Both the position numbers and the translations under genes were made by a program. From NCBI RefSeq assembly GCF_002091635.1, contig NZ_BDAC01000031.1:1-52040 (forward strand): a stretch of 52,040 nucleotides of DNA. Reading direction: 5' to 3'. Below, piece by piece: positions 42,200 to 51,883 of the stretch (the stretch's first letter is position 1; each line of letters opens with the position of its first letter). The notes beneath the pieces are model-generated. The model was not told where the DNA came from. It saw only the letters and a list, made by a program, of their open reading frames with translations, and did not search any database. Source of the stretch: Pseudomonas indica NBRC 103045 (lineage in GTDB: Bacteria; Pseudomonadota; Gammaproteobacteria; Pseudomonadales; Pseudomonadaceae).

Positions 42200-43561
42200 A
42201 TGCACGCTCCTGAGCTTCTTTCTCCCGCCGGCACCTTGAAGTCCATGCGCTACGCCTTCGCCTACGGGGCGGATGCGGTGTATGCGGGCCAGCCGCGCTA
42301 CAGCCTGCGGGTGCGCAACAACGAGTTCGACCACGCCAACCTGGCACTGGGGATCGCCGAAGCCCACGGGCAGGGCAAGCAGTTCTACGTGGTGGTGAAC
42401 ATCGCGCCGCACAACGCCAAGCTGCGGACCTTCCTCGACGACCTGAAGCCGGTGGTGGAGATGGCGCCGGATGCGTTGATCATGTCCGATCCGGGGCTGA
42501 TCATGCTGGTGCGCGAGCATTTTCCGGACGTGGCGGTGCACCTGTCGGTGCAGGCCAACGCGGTGAACTGGGCGAGCGTGGAGTTCTGGCGGCGCCAGGG
42601 GCTGAGCCGAGTGATCCTGTCGCGTGAGCTGTCGCTGGAGGAGATCGGCGAGATTCGCGAGCGGGTGCCGGGCATGGAGCTGGAGGTGTTCGTCCACGGC
42701 GCGCTGTGCATGGCCTATTCCGGGCGTTGCCTGCTGTCCGGCTATATGAACCGACGCGACCCGAACCAGGGCACCTGCACCAACGCCTGCCGCTGGGAAT
42801 ACAAGGCCGAGGAAGCGCAGGAGAACGAGCTGGGCGACATCGTGCCGGCGGTGCGGCAGTGGCAACCGATCCCGGCAACACAGATCGAGCCCACCCTTGG
42901 CCAGGGCGCGCCCACGGACCGGGTGTTCCTCCTCGAAGAAAGCGGCCGTCCGGGCGAGGCCATGTCCGCCTTCGAAGACGAGCACGGCACCTACATCATG
43001 AACTCCAAGGACCTGCGTGCCGTGCAGCACGTGGAACGGCTGACGAAAATGGGCGTGCATTCGCTGAAGATCGAGGGCCGCACCAAATCCCATTACTACG
43101 TGGCGCGCACCGCCCAGGTCTATCGCCGGGCCATCGACGACGCCGTGGCCGGGCGGCCGTTCGACCGTTCGCTGATGGACACCCTGGAATCCCTCGCCCA
43201 CCGCGGCTACACCGAGGGCTTCCTGCGCCGGCACGTGCATGACGAGTACCAGAACTACGAGCGCGGCACGTCCGTGTCCGAGCGCCAGCAGTTCGTCGGC
43301 GAGCTGACCGGCGAACGCCGGGGCGCCCTGGCCGAGGTCAAGGTGAAGAACCGCTTCGCCGTGGGCGACCGCCTGGAACTGATGACGCCCCAGGGCAACG
43401 TGCACTTCACCCTCGACGCCCTGGAGAAAGGCAACGGCGAGCGCACGGCGCTGGCGCCAGGCGACGGGCATACCCTGTACCTGCCGCTGCCGGGCGATCT
43501 GGACCTGCGCCACGCGCTGCTGATGCGCCATCTGGAGGATGGCGCTACCACGCGCGGCTAA
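42200..43561 (+). CDS. trhP: U32 family tRNA hydroxylation protein TrhP (YegQ)
   Basis: 453-residue protein of the U32 peptidase-like family; TrhP takes part in 5-hydroxyuridine formation at wobble U34 of tRNA. Features: PELLSPAGTLKSMRYAFAYGADAVY, VFVHGALCMAYSGRCLLSGYMNRRDPNQGTC and the C-rich CTNACRWEY (Fe-S or metal-binding cysteines), and IEGRTKSHYYVA. Family-normal length and complete. Formerly annotated as a protease or collagenase. Confidence 0.9.
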   Translation: MHAPELLSPAGTLKSMRYAFAYGADAVYAGQPRYSLRVRNNEFDHANLALGIAEAHGQGKQFYVVVNIAPHNAKLRTFLDDLKPVVEMAPDALIMSDPGLIMLVREHFPDVAVHLSVQANAVNWASVEFWRRQGLSRVILSRELSLEEIGEIRERVPGMELEVFVHGALCMAYSGRCLLSGYMNRRDPNQGTCTNACRWEYKAEEAQENELGDIVPAVRQWQPIPATQIEPTLGQGAPTDRVFLLEESGRPGEAMSAFEDEHGTYIMNSKDLRAVQHVERLTKMGVHSLKIEGRTKSHYYVARTAQVYRRAIDDAVAGRPFDRSLMDTLESLAHRGYTEGFLRRHVHDEYQNYERGTSVSERQQFVGELTGERRGALAEVKVKNRFAVGDRLELMTPQGNVHFTLDALEKGNGERTALAPGDGHTLYLPLPGDLDLRHALLMRHLEDGATTRG

Positions 43562-43589
43562 GTCGCCCCACGACGCCGGCAGGCCGCGT

Positions 43590-46463
43590 TCAGATCATTG
43601 CCTGCTCCTTCAGCAGCTCGGCGAACGCCTCCGCGCGCACCGGCCGGCTGACCAGGTAGCCCTGGATCTCGTCGCAGCGGTACAGCTTGAGGAAGTCCAG
43701 TTGCGCCTGGGTCTCCACGCCTTCGGCCACCACCTTGAGTTCCATGCTGTGGGCCATGGCGATGATGGCGCGGGTGATCGCGGCGTCCTCCCCGCTGGCG
43801 GACAGGTCGCGGATGAAGGTCTGGTCGATCTTCACGTAGTCGGCCGGAAAACGCTTCAGGTAGCTGAGCGAAGAGTAACCGGTGCCGAAGTCGTCAATTG
43901 ACAGCTTCACCCCGTGGCTCCGCAACTGGCGGAAAGTGCTGATGACGTTCTCCACGTTGTCCAGCAGTTGGCTTTCGGTCAGCTCCAGTTCCAGCAGATG
44001 TGGCGGCAGGCCGGTCTCATCCAGGGCCAGGCGCACCAGGCTGGTGAAGTTGCCGGGGCGCAGTTGTTGCACCGAGAGGTTCACCGAGACACGGATGTCC
44101 GCCAGCCCGCTTTGCTGCCATTCCCGCGCCTGGCGGCAGGCTTCGCGCAGGACGAATTCGCCGAGCGGCACGATCAGCCCGGTTTCCTCGGCCAGGCCGA
44201 TGAAGTCGGAGGGCGGCACCAGCCCGAGCTGTGGATGGTTCCAACGCACCAGCGCCTCGGCGGCGTGCACGCTGTCGTCCAGCAGGTTGAGCTTGGGCTG
44301 GTAGTAGACCTCCAGTTGCCCCTCGTCGATAGCCTTGCGCAACTGGGTTTCCAGTTGCAGGCGCTCCAGGGTGCAGGCCTGCAGGTTGTCGGTGAAGAAC
44401 TGGAAGGTGTTGCCGCCCAGGTGCTTGGCGTGCTGCATGGCCATATTGGCCTGACTGATCAGCGCGGAGATTTCCCGGGCGTTTTCCGGCAGCAGGCTGA
44501 TGCCGACGGACGCATTCACCACCAGTTCGTGCCCACCGATGTCCATCGGCACGCGCAGCTTGGCGAGCAGGCGGCTGGCCAGCCGGGCGAGGCTGGAGAG
44601 GCTGCCGTAGGTATCCAGCAGCACGGCGAACTCGTCGCCGGAGAGCCGCGCCAGGGTGTCCGCCTCCGGTACCGCCTGGGTCAGGCGGCGCGCCATCTGG
44701 CGCAGCAACTGGTCGGCGACCTCATGGCCGAGGCTGTCGTTGAGCAGCTTGAAGCGGTCCAGGTCGATGTGCAGCAGCGCCAGGCTGCGCCCGCTCTGCC
44801 GCGCCCGCTGGCTGGCCTCGTGCAGGCGCTCCTTGAACAGGGTGCGGTTGGCCAGCCCGGTCAGTTCGTCGTAATGGGAGAGGTAGCGCAGGCGCTCTTC
44901 CGCCTCGCGGCGCGCCGACAGGTCGGAAAGGAAACCGACGATATGGCTGCCCCGTCCGCGGCCGTCGTGTACCACGTTGAGCTGCAGCCACTGGGGGTAG
45001 AGTTCGCCGTTCTTGCGCGTCTCGATCAGTTCGCCCTGCCAGGTGCCATGTTGCTCCAGCTCCAGGCGGATCATCTGGTATTGCCGGCGCGCCTCACGGC
45101 TGGCGACCAGTGCGTTCACGCCCCGTCCAAGCACCTCTTCGCGGCGATAGCCGGTGACCTCGCTGAACGCCTGGTTGACGGCGAGCAGGCGGTAATCCGG
45201 ATCGAGGATGAAGATGCCCTCGCTGGCGGCTTCGAACACGGTGGCGGCGAGACGCTGCTCTTCCTCGCGCAGCTTGCGCGCGCTGACGTTGCGGCGCGTG
45301 CCGAGCATGCGCGTGACCCGCCCTTCGGCGTCGCGCTCCACTGCCCGGCCGCGATCCTCGACCCAGACCCAGCGGCCATCGGCATGGCGTACGCGGTACT
45401 CGATGGCATAGCCGTCGCTGCGGCCCTTGAGGTGCTCCACCAGAGCCCGGCGCAACAGCGGCAGGTCCTCGGGATGCAGGCGCGGCTTGAGATCGCGCAG
45501 CACGGTGGTCTCGCCCGGTTCGATGCCGAAGATTTCCTTGAGCTGCGAATGGTGCACTTCATCGCTCACCAGGTCCCAGTCCCACAGGCCCAGCTCGCTG
45601 GCCTCCAGGGCAAGGGCCAGGCGCGCCTCGCTCTTGCTCAGGGCGTGGCTGGTTTCGTCCAGCTCCAAGGTGCGCTGGGCGACGCGCATTTCCAGTTCGT
45701 CATGGGCCCGGCGCAGGTCGCGCTCGGCGCGGCGGCGCTGCTCCACCTCACGGGCCAGCTCCTGGTTCAGGCCGTTGGCCTGCAGGCGGGCATGTTCCAG
45801 GTGCTCGATCAGCGCCTGGTTGTGATAGCGCCGCATCAGGCTGCTCTGCACTAGCCGGTTGACCTGCCAGGCCACCACCAGCAGCGCGGCCAGCAGGATC
45901 AACCCGAGCAGGCCCCAGCCACGCAGCATCGTGTGCCCGCTGAGCAGCAGGTAGCCGATGCTGGGCACCAGACAGGGCAAGGCGAAACTGAGAAACGCCG
46001 GCAGGCTCACGGCATAGGCGACGCTGGCGGAAAGAATGGCCGCGGCGATCAAGCCGAACAGCAGGGCCTGCTGGATGAAGGCATCCTGCGGCACCAGCAC
46101 GACGACGGCATAGGCGAGCGTCAGGCCGGACAGCGCGGCGCCGCCGAGGAACATCCGCCGCCAGTGCGGACGCGACTGACGCGAAGGCAGCGCGGCATTG
46201 AAGGCGGCCACCTGCACCAGCCGCAGCAAGGCCAGCAGCACGAGCCAGACCAGCCAACCGCCGAGCGCGAGCCCGGACGACGGCCCCCACAGCAGGTAGG
46301 CGCAGGCCAGCCCATTGAGCAGCATGAACAACGTCGGCACCCAGGAACCCTGGTAGAGCAGGCGCGTCCGCTCGATGGCGATATCCTCGGCGAACTGCCG
46401 GCGGATCGCCTGCTCGTCGTCCTCGAACGACTCTGAAACGGCACAATTCAAAGTGGCGGTCAT
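43590..46463 (-). CDS. Membrane PAS-PAS-GGDEF-EAL cyclic-di-GMP protein
   Basis: 957 residues. The N-terminal 210 residues hold about six membrane segments, followed by a coiled coil (about 215-280), a PAS domain (about 285-390, [13 protein letters not shown]), a second PAS (about 400-525, [20 protein letters not shown]), a GGDEF domain (about 530-695) whose signature reads SGDEF in place of GGDEF, and an EAL domain (about 705-957). The EAL residues look intact: [30 protein letters not shown] and EGVET. Phosphodiesterase activity is therefore likely; cyclase activity is doubtful. Confidence 0.9.
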   Translation of the reverse strand: MTATLNCAVSESFEDDEQAIRRQFAEDIAIERTRLLYQGSWVPTLFMLLNGLACAYLLWGPSSGLALGGWLVWLVLLALLRLVQVAAFNAALPSRQSRPHWRRMFLGGAALSGLTLAYAVVVLVPQDAFIQQALLFGLIAAAILSASVAYAVSLPAFLSFALPCLVPSIGYLLLSGHTMLRGWGLLGLILLAALLVVAWQVNRLVQSSLMRRYHNQALIEHLEHARLQANGLNQELAREVEQRRRAERDLRRAHDELEMRVAQRTLELDETSHALSKSEARLALALEASELGLWDWDLVSDEVHHSQLKEIFGIEPGETTVLRDLKPRLHPEDLPLLRRALVEHLKGRSDGYAIEYRVRHADGRWVWVEDRGRAVERDAEGRVTRMLGTRRNVSARKLREEEQRLAATVFEAASEGIFILDPDYRLLAVNQAFSEVTGYRREEVLGRGVNALVASREARRQYQMIRLELEQHGTWQGELIETRKNGELYPQWLQLNVVHDGRGRGSHIVGFLSDLSARREAEERLRYLSHYDELTGLANRTLFKERLHEASQRARQSGRSLALLHIDLDRFKLLNDSLGHEVADQLLRQMARRLTQAVPEADTLARLSGDEFAVLLDTYGSLSSLARLASRLLAKLRVPMDIGGHELVVNASVGISLLPENAREISALISQANMAMQHAKHLGGNTFQFFTDNLQACTLERLQLETQLRKAIDEGQLEVYYQPKLNLLDDSVHAAEALVRWNHPQLGLVPPSDFIGLAEETGLIVPLGEFVLREACRQAREWQQSGLADIRVSVNLSVQQLRPGNFTSLVRLALDETGLPPHLLELELTESQLLDNVENVISTFRQLRSHGVKLSIDDFGTGYSSLSYLKRFPADYVKIDQTFIRDLSASGEDAAITRAIIAMAHSMELKVVAEGVETQAQLDFLKLYRCDEIQGYLVSRPVRAEAFAELLKEQAMI

Positions 46464-46679
46464 AGGCGCTTTTCTTGTAGTGATTGCCTAGGGCGTCGGG
46501 GGAGCATACCCGACCCCCAGTGACTGCCCAATACCACCGATGGGGCGGAATCGCCTCGCTTTCCCCATCTTTAGGATGGGATTACCGCTCCAGAGCCCTC
46601 CGACCCACCGACGAGCGGTAGGCGTGCCTGACCGTCGCCCCGGTTTGCCCCCGTCCGCCCCGCCCCCTAGAATGCCGCG

Positions 46680-48860
46680 ATGCGCGACGATCTCTCCCTC
46701 CTGCTGAACTCCCTCAACGACGCCCAGCGCCAGGCGGTAGCCGCCCCGGTCGGACGTCAATTGGTCCTGGCCGGTGCCGGCTCGGGCAAAACCCGTGTGC
46801 TGGTGCACCGCATCGCCTGGCTGATCCAGATCGAGAACGCCTCGCCGCACTCGATCCTGTCGGTGACCTTCACCAACAAGGCCGCCGCCGAGATGCGCCA
46901 GCGCATCGAGCAACTGCTGGGCATCAACCCCATGGGCATGTGGGTAGGCACCTTCCACGGCCTCGCCCACCGGCTGCTGCGCGCCCACTGGCAGGAAGCC
47001 GGGCTGGCGGAGAACTTTCAGATTCTCGACTCCGACGACCAGCAGCGCCTGGTCAAGCGGGTGATCCGCGAACTCGGCCTCGACGAGCAGCGCTGGCCGG
47101 CGCGCCAGGCGCAGTGGTGGATCAACGCCCAGAAGGATGAGGGCCTGCGCCCGCAGAACATCCAGGCCGGCGGCGACCTGTTCCTCGCCACCCAGCTGAA
47201 AATCTACGAAGCCTACGAAGTGGCCTGCGCCCGCGCCGGGGTGATCGATTTCTCCGAGCTGCTGCTGCGCGCCCTCGATCTCTGGCGCGACAAACCCGGC
47301 CTGCTGGAGCACTACCAGCGGCGCTTCCGCCACGTGCTGGTGGATGAATTCCAGGACACCAACGCCGTCCAGTACGCCTGGCTGCGTCTGTTGGCCAAGG
47401 GTGGCGAAAGCCTGATGGTGGTGGGCGACGACGACCAGTCGATCTACGGCTGGCGCGGCGCGCGGATCGAGAACATCCAGCAGTTCTCCAGCGACTTCCC
47501 GGACGCCGAGACTATCCGCCTGGAGCAGAACTACCGCTCCACCGCCTGCATTCTCAAGGCCGCCAACGCGCTGATCGCCAACAACCAGGGCCGCCTCGGC
47601 AAGGAACTCTGGACCGAAGGCTGCGAAGGCGAGCCCATCGCCCTCTACGCCGCCTTCAACGAGCACGACGAAGCGCGCTACGTGGTGGAAGGCATCGAGC
47701 GGGCCATCAAGGACGGCATGGCGCGCAGCGAAATCGCCATCCTCTACCGCTCCAACGCTCAGTCGCGGGTGCTGGAAGAGGCGCTGCTGCGCGAGAAGAT
47801 TCCCTACCGCATCTATGGCGGCCAGCGCTTCTTCGAACGCGCCGAAATCAAGAACGCCATGGCCTATATGCGGCTGATCCACACCCGCCACAACGACGCC
47901 GCCCTGGAGCGGGTGATCAACGTGCCGGCGCGCGGCATCGGCGAGAAAACCGTCGAGACCCTGCGCGAATTCGCCCGTGGCCAGGGCCTGTCGATGTGGG
48001 CCGCGCTGCACCAGGCGGTCGGCACCAAGGTCATCGCCGGCCGCGGCGCCAGCGCGCTGAACGCCTTCGTCGAACTGGTCGATACCCTCGCTCTGAAGGT
48101 CGAGGGCCTGCCGCTGCACGCCATGACCCAACGGGTGATCGAGGACTCCGGCCTGCTCGCCTACCACCGCGACGAGAAGGGCGAGAAAGGCCAGGCCCGG
48201 GTGGAGAACCTGGAAGAACTGGTCAGCGCCGCCCGCGCCTTCGACAACGAGGAACTCGAGGACGACCAGACGCCGCTGTCCGCCTTCCTCGACCACGCCT
48301 CGCTCGAGGCCGGCGAACAGCAGGCCGGCGACTTCGAGGACAGCGTCCAGTTGATGACCCTGCACAGCGCCAAGGGCCTGGAGTTCCCGCTGGTGTTCCT
48401 GGTGGGTATGGAAGAAGGCCTGTTCCCGCACAAGATGAGCCTGGAAGAGTCGGGTCGCCTGGAGGAAGAGCGCCGCCTCGCCTATGTCGGCATCACCCGC
48501 GCCATGCAGCGCCTGGTGATGACCTACGCGGAGACCCGTCGCCTGTACGGCAGCGAGACTTACAACAAGGTCTCGCGCTTCGTCCGCGAAGTGCCGCCCT
48601 CGCTGATCCAGGAAGTACGCCTGTCCAACAGCATCAGCCGGCCCTATTCCGGCGGGCGCAGCAACGGCAGCCTGTTCGCCGGCGCCGCCGTTCCCGAAAC
48701 CGGCTTCAGCCTGGGCCAGCGCGTCCAGCACCCGCTGTTCGGCGAAGGGGTGATCCTCAACTTCGAAGGCGGCGGCGCCCAGGCGCGGGTCCAGGTAAAT
48801 TTCGACAGCGAAGGCAGCAAGTGGCTGATGCTTGCCTATGCCAAGCTGGAAGCGCTATAG
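46680..48860 (+). CDS. uvrD: DNA helicase II UvrD
   Basis: 726 residues, full SF1A helicase acting in nucleotide-excision and mismatch repair. Walker A AGAGSGKT at 31-38, TFTNKAAAEMRQRI, GTFHGLAHRLLR, VLVDEFQDTN, VVGDDDQSIYGWRGA, LEQNYRSTACIL, LMTLHSAKGLEFPLVFL and RRLAYVGITRAMQRL are all present. The C-terminal RNA-polymerase/UvrB-binding Tudor-like segment (QRVQHPLFGEGVIL) is complete. A hairpin gcgggagcg / cgctcccgc follows at 48879-48904. Confidence 0.97.
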   Translation: MRDDLSLLLNSLNDAQRQAVAAPVGRQLVLAGAGSGKTRVLVHRIAWLIQIENASPHSILSVTFTNKAAAEMRQRIEQLLGINPMGMWVGTFHGLAHRLLRAHWQEAGLAENFQILDSDDQQRLVKRVIRELGLDEQRWPARQAQWWINAQKDEGLRPQNIQAGGDLFLATQLKIYEAYEVACARAGVIDFSELLLRALDLWRDKPGLLEHYQRRFRHVLVDEFQDTNAVQYAWLRLLAKGGESLMVVGDDDQSIYGWRGARIENIQQFSSDFPDAETIRLEQNYRSTACILKAANALIANNQGRLGKELWTEGCEGEPIALYAAFNEHDEARYVVEGIERAIKDGMARSEIAILYRSNAQSRVLEEALLREKIPYRIYGGQRFFERAEIKNAMAYMRLIHTRHNDAALERVINVPARGIGEKTVETLREFARGQGLSMWAALHQAVGTKVIAGRGASALNAFVELVDTLALKVEGLPLHAMTQRVIEDSGLLAYHRDEKGEKGQARVENLEELVSAARAFDNEELEDDQTPLSAFLDHASLEAGEQQAGDFEDSVQLMTLHSAKGLEFPLVFLVGMEEGLFPHKMSLEESGRLEEERRLAYVGITRAMQRLVMTYAETRRLYGSETYNKVSRFVREVPPSLIQEVRLSNSISRPYSGGRSNGSLFAGAAVPETGFSLGQRVQHPLFGEGVILNFEGGGAQARVQVNFDSEGSKWLMLAYAKLEAL

Positions 48861-48878
48861 CCGCCTACCCATGGTTCT

Positions 48879-48904
48879 GCGGGAGCGCTCCGATCCGCTC
48901 CCGC
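48879..48904 (+). terminator. Hairpin after uvrD
   Basis: 9-bp stem gcgggagcg / cgctcccgc with an 8-nt loop; no good T-run, so a weak terminator at most. Confidence 0.4.
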
Positions 48905-48963
48905 CAGAAAAGGACACAAGAAGAAAATCGCCCGCCAGGGCCAACCGCCATAAGGAAGACCCG

Positions 48964-50058
48964 ATGAACCGCCGCCACCTCTTCGGTGCCGCCGCTGCCT
49001 TGCTCGCCACTCTCGGCCTCGCCGGCTGCAAGGACGACACCGCCCCCGCCAAACAGGAAGCCGCTGCCGAGGCCAAGACGTACCAGTGGAAGATGGTCAC
49101 CACCTGGCCGAAGAACTACCCCGGCCTCGGCACCGGCGCCGAGCGCCTGGCCGAACGGGTCAAGACCATGAGCAACGGCCGCCTGACCATCAAGGTCTAT
49201 GCCGCCGGCGAGCTGGTTCCCGCGTTGGAAGTGTTCGACAGCGTCTCCCGCGGCACCGCCGAGATCGGCCACGGCGCCGCCTACTACTGGAAAGGCAAAG
49301 TGGCCTCCGCGCAGTTCTTCACCGCCGTGCCCTTCGGCCTTTCCACCCCGGAAATGAACGCCTGGCTCACCCACGGCGGCGGCCAGGCCCTGTGGGACGA
49401 AGCCTACGCCCCCTTCGGCGTGAAGCCGCTGGCGGCTGGTAACTCCGGCATGCAGATGGGCGGCTGGTACAACAAGGAAATCAACAGCCTGGACGACCTC
49501 AAGGGCTTGAAGATCCGCATGCCCGGCCTGGGCGGCGAAGTGCTCAACCGTCTCGGCGCCACCACCGTCAACTTGCCCGGCGGCGAAGTGTTCACCGCCC
49601 TGCAGACCGGCGTCATCGACGCCACCGACTGGGTCAGCCCGTACAACGACCTGGCCTTCGGCCTGCACAAGGCCGCCAAGTACTACTACTACCCCGGCTG
49701 GCAGGAACCGCAGGCGGTGATCGAGCTGCTGATCAACCAGAAGGCCTACGACAGCCTGCCGGCCGATCTCCAGGCGATCCTCACCGAAGCCGCCCGCGCC
49801 GCCACCCAGGACATGCTCGACGACTACGTCTACAACAACGCCCTGGCGCTGGACGAACTGAAGAAGCAGGGCACCCTGCTCAAGCGCTTCCCTGACGAGG
49901 TGCTGGCGGCGATGCGCGACGAATCCGAGAAAGTCCTCGGCGAACTGGCCGCCCAATCCGACCTCAACGGTCGCATCTGGGCCTCGATGCAGGCCTTCCA
50001 GGCCCAGGTCACGCCGATGCACCAGTTGACCGAGAAAGAGCTGTACAACTGGCGTTGA
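48964..50058 (+). CDS. TRAP-type solute-binding lipoprotein, TakP-like
   Basis: 364 residues. The N-terminus MNRRHLFGAAAALLATLGLAGC combines twin arginines and a lipobox (LAGC, Cys 22) with D at +3 (CKDD), so it may stay in the inner membrane. The remainder is a DctP-family binding protein with FGLSTPEMNAWLTHGGG, RMPGLGGEVLNRLGA, LQTGVIDATDWVSPYND and YYYPGWQEPQAVIEL; the WVSPYND/YPGWQEP motifs resemble the alpha-keto acid binding TakP branch. Start 48964 follows ATAAGGAAG. TRAP permease genes are not adjacent. Confidence 0.85.
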   Translation: MNRRHLFGAAAALLATLGLAGCKDDTAPAKQEAAAEAKTYQWKMVTTWPKNYPGLGTGAERLAERVKTMSNGRLTIKVYAAGELVPALEVFDSVSRGTAEIGHGAAYYWKGKVASAQFFTAVPFGLSTPEMNAWLTHGGGQALWDEAYAPFGVKPLAAGNSGMQMGGWYNKEINSLDDLKGLKIRMPGLGGEVLNRLGATTVNLPGGEVFTALQTGVIDATDWVSPYNDLAFGLHKAAKYYYYPGWQEPQAVIELLINQKAYDSLPADLQAILTEAARAATQDMLDDYVYNNALALDELKKQGTLLKRFPDEVLAAMRDESEKVLGELAAQSDLNGRIWASMQAFQAQVTPMHQLTEKELYNWR

Positions 50059-50111
50059 GCCGATTGCGGGAGCGGATTCATTCGCGATGGGGCCGCGCCG
50101 GCCCCGCTTTG

Positions 50112-50206
50112 GTAGGAGCCAGCTCTGCTGGCGAAGCTTCTCGGCGGTCCCATTCGCGAGCAGAGCTCGCTCCTACAGGCTCCGGATCGGGCGGATTCAT
50201 TCGCCC
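50112..50206. repeat. REP-type palindromic repeat, copy C
   Basis: Third copy: gtaggagccagctctgctgg to agcagagctcgctcctac (50112-50176) followed by gggcggattcattcgccc (50189-50206). A further gcgggagcggattcattcgc unit precedes it. Confidence 0.8.
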
Positions 50207-50302
50207 AACGGTCCCCCCGGAAGAGCCCTCGTCCCTCCGTTTGTCGCCTCCGCCCGCGCCCTCCGGACGAACGGCCATACTTCCCCGTCGAGGTATGTCC
50301 GA

Positions 50303-50890
50303 ATGAAGAAAGCCCCGACCGCCGACCAGATTCTCGATACCGCCCTCGACCTCGCCGACTTCACTGGCTGGGAACGCCTGCATCTTTACGTGGTGGCCGC
50401 CCGCCTGGACGTCGGCCTCGATGCCATCGCCAAGCACTTCCGGCAGAAGGACGATCTGGTCGAAGCTTGGTTCGACCGCGCCGACCAAGCCATGCTGCGC
50501 CGCGCCAAGGCCACCGACCTGCTCGTCCTGAGTCCGGCCAAGCGCCTGGAAGAATTGCTCGTCGCCTGGCTCGCCAGCCTTTCCACCCACCGCGCAGTTA
50601 CCCGCCAGATGCTGCTCTACAAACTCGAGCCCGGACATATCCACCTGCAACTGGGTGGCCTGCTGCGGGTCAGCCGCACCGTGCAATGGTGGCGCGAGGC
50701 GGCCCAGCGGCACACCACCCACCTCGCCCGCATCGCCGAGGAGACCGCGCTGACCGCCGCCTACCTCTGCACCTTCGTCCACTGGCTGCGCCACCCCGAC
50801 GAAGACGAAGCGGACCTGCGCGCCCACCTGCGCCGGCAATTGCGCAGCGGCCCGCTGACGCTGCTGCTGCGCGAGGAAGCGGCGGCCTGA
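50303..50890 (+). CDS. TetR family transcriptional regulator
   Basis: 195-residue TetR-type regulator: the N-terminal DNA-binding segment is ADQILDTALDLADFTGWERL with the helix-turn-helix AARLDVGLDAIAKHFRQKDD; the C-terminal ligand domain is not assignable to a subgroup. GAGG lies 9 nt before ATG 50303; the long upstream frame runs through the repeat and is not used. The helix-turn-helix reads LHLYVVAARLDVGLDAIAKH, shorter than the usual TetR pattern. Its targets are unknown. Confidence 0.75.
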   Translation: MKKAPTADQILDTALDLADFTGWERLHLYVVAARLDVGLDAIAKHFRQKDDLVEAWFDRADQAMLRRAKATDLLVLSPAKRLEELLVAWLASLSTHRAVTRQMLLYKLEPGHIHLQLGGLLRVSRTVQWWREAAQRHTTHLARIAEETALTAAYLCTFVHWLRHPDEDEADLRAHLRRQLRSGPLTLLLREEAAA

Positions 50891-51007
50891 CCGATTCGCT
50901 TCCAGCGCAACGGGGCAAAACCCCGAAACATTCTGCCGCTGGCCGTCACCGCCCGGGCTGGGCACCATGACGCGCGAAGTTTCAATAACGTAGAGAGAAG
51001 CTCAACA

Positions 51008-51847
51008 ATGCAGCGTTTCCTCAGCCTCGTCCTGGCCCTGTGTGTCGGCCTGACCCTCAGCCTCGACGCCAACGCCAAGCGTCTCGGCGGCGGCAAGACC
51101 TTTGGCTCCACGCCGACCCACCAGACCACCCAGACCCGCCAGGCCACCCAGCCTTCGACCACCGCCACCACCCCGACCGCCGGCCGCCAGCCCGCCGCCG
51201 CCAGCGGTGCTTCGCGCTGGCTCGGCCCGCTGGCCGGTATCGCCGCCGGCGGCCTGCTCGCTGCCATGCTGTTCGGCGATGGCTTCCAGGGCCTGCAACT
51301 GCTCGACATCCTGATCTTCGGCCTGATCGCCTTCCTCCTGTTCCGCTTCCTCGCCGCCCGCCGCCAGCAGCAACCGGCCATGGCCGGCCACGCGCCGCAG
51401 CACCGCGACATGCCGCAGCAACCGATCTTCGGCAGCGCCGCCCCGGCCGCGGACGCCCGTCCGGTGATCAACGCACCGGCTTGGTTCAACGAACAGCGCT
51501 TCCTGGACGCCGGCCGTGAACATTTCATGGCCTTGCAGCAGCACTGGGATGCCGCCGAGATGGACAAAATCGGCGAGTTCGTCACCCCGCAGATGCTCGA
51601 CTTCCTCAAGCAGGAGCGCGCCAGCCTGGGCGACGGCTTCCAGTCCACCTACATCGACAACCTGCAGGTGAGCCTGGATGGGCTCGACGACCTGGAAGAC
51701 AAGACCATCGCCACCCTTACCTTCACCGGCGTGGCCAAGACCTCCCGCTTCGACCAGGGCGAGTTTTTCAGCGAAAGCTGGCGCATGGAGCGCGAACAGG
51801 GCGAGAACAAGCCCTGGCTGGTGACGGGTATCCGGCAGAACGGCTGA
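51008..51847 (+). CDS. Tim44-like domain membrane protein
   Basis: 279 residues: signal peptide (MQRFLSLVLALCVGLTLSLDANA), a Thr/Pro/Gln-rich stretch to about 68, two hydrophobic segments (about 72-90 LGPLAGIAAGGLLAAMLFG and 98-118 LLDILIFGLIAFLLFRFLA) and a C-terminal Tim44-like domain from about 155 (WFNEQRFLDAGREHFMALQQ ... FFSESWRMER). Bacterial members of this family are conserved but poorly understood. The gene has its own TAGAGAGAAG leader and a half-terminator downstream. Confidence 0.85.
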   Translation: MQRFLSLVLALCVGLTLSLDANAKRLGGGKTFGSTPTHQTTQTRQATQPSTTATTPTAGRQPAAASGASRWLGPLAGIAAGGLLAAMLFGDGFQGLQLLDILIFGLIAFLLFRFLAARRQQQPAMAGHAPQHRDMPQQPIFGSAAPAADARPVINAPAWFNEQRFLDAGREHFMALQQHWDAAEMDKIGEFVTPQMLDFLKQERASLGDGFQSTYIDNLQVSLDGLDDLEDKTIATLTFTGVAKTSRFDQGEFFSESWRMEREQGENKPWLVTGIRQNG

Positions 51848-51861
51848 TACCCCTTCGCAGA

Positions 51862-51883
51862 CGAAAAAACCCGGGCATGGCCC
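51862..51883 (+). terminator. Left half of a terminator, apparently split by the insertion sequence
   Basis: acgaaaaaacccgggcatgg ending in ccc is the first half of a bidirectional terminator that would pair with a gccc-ggg-tttttt arm. That arm is missing and the insertion-sequence-like DNA begins at about 51884. Confidence 0.55.
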
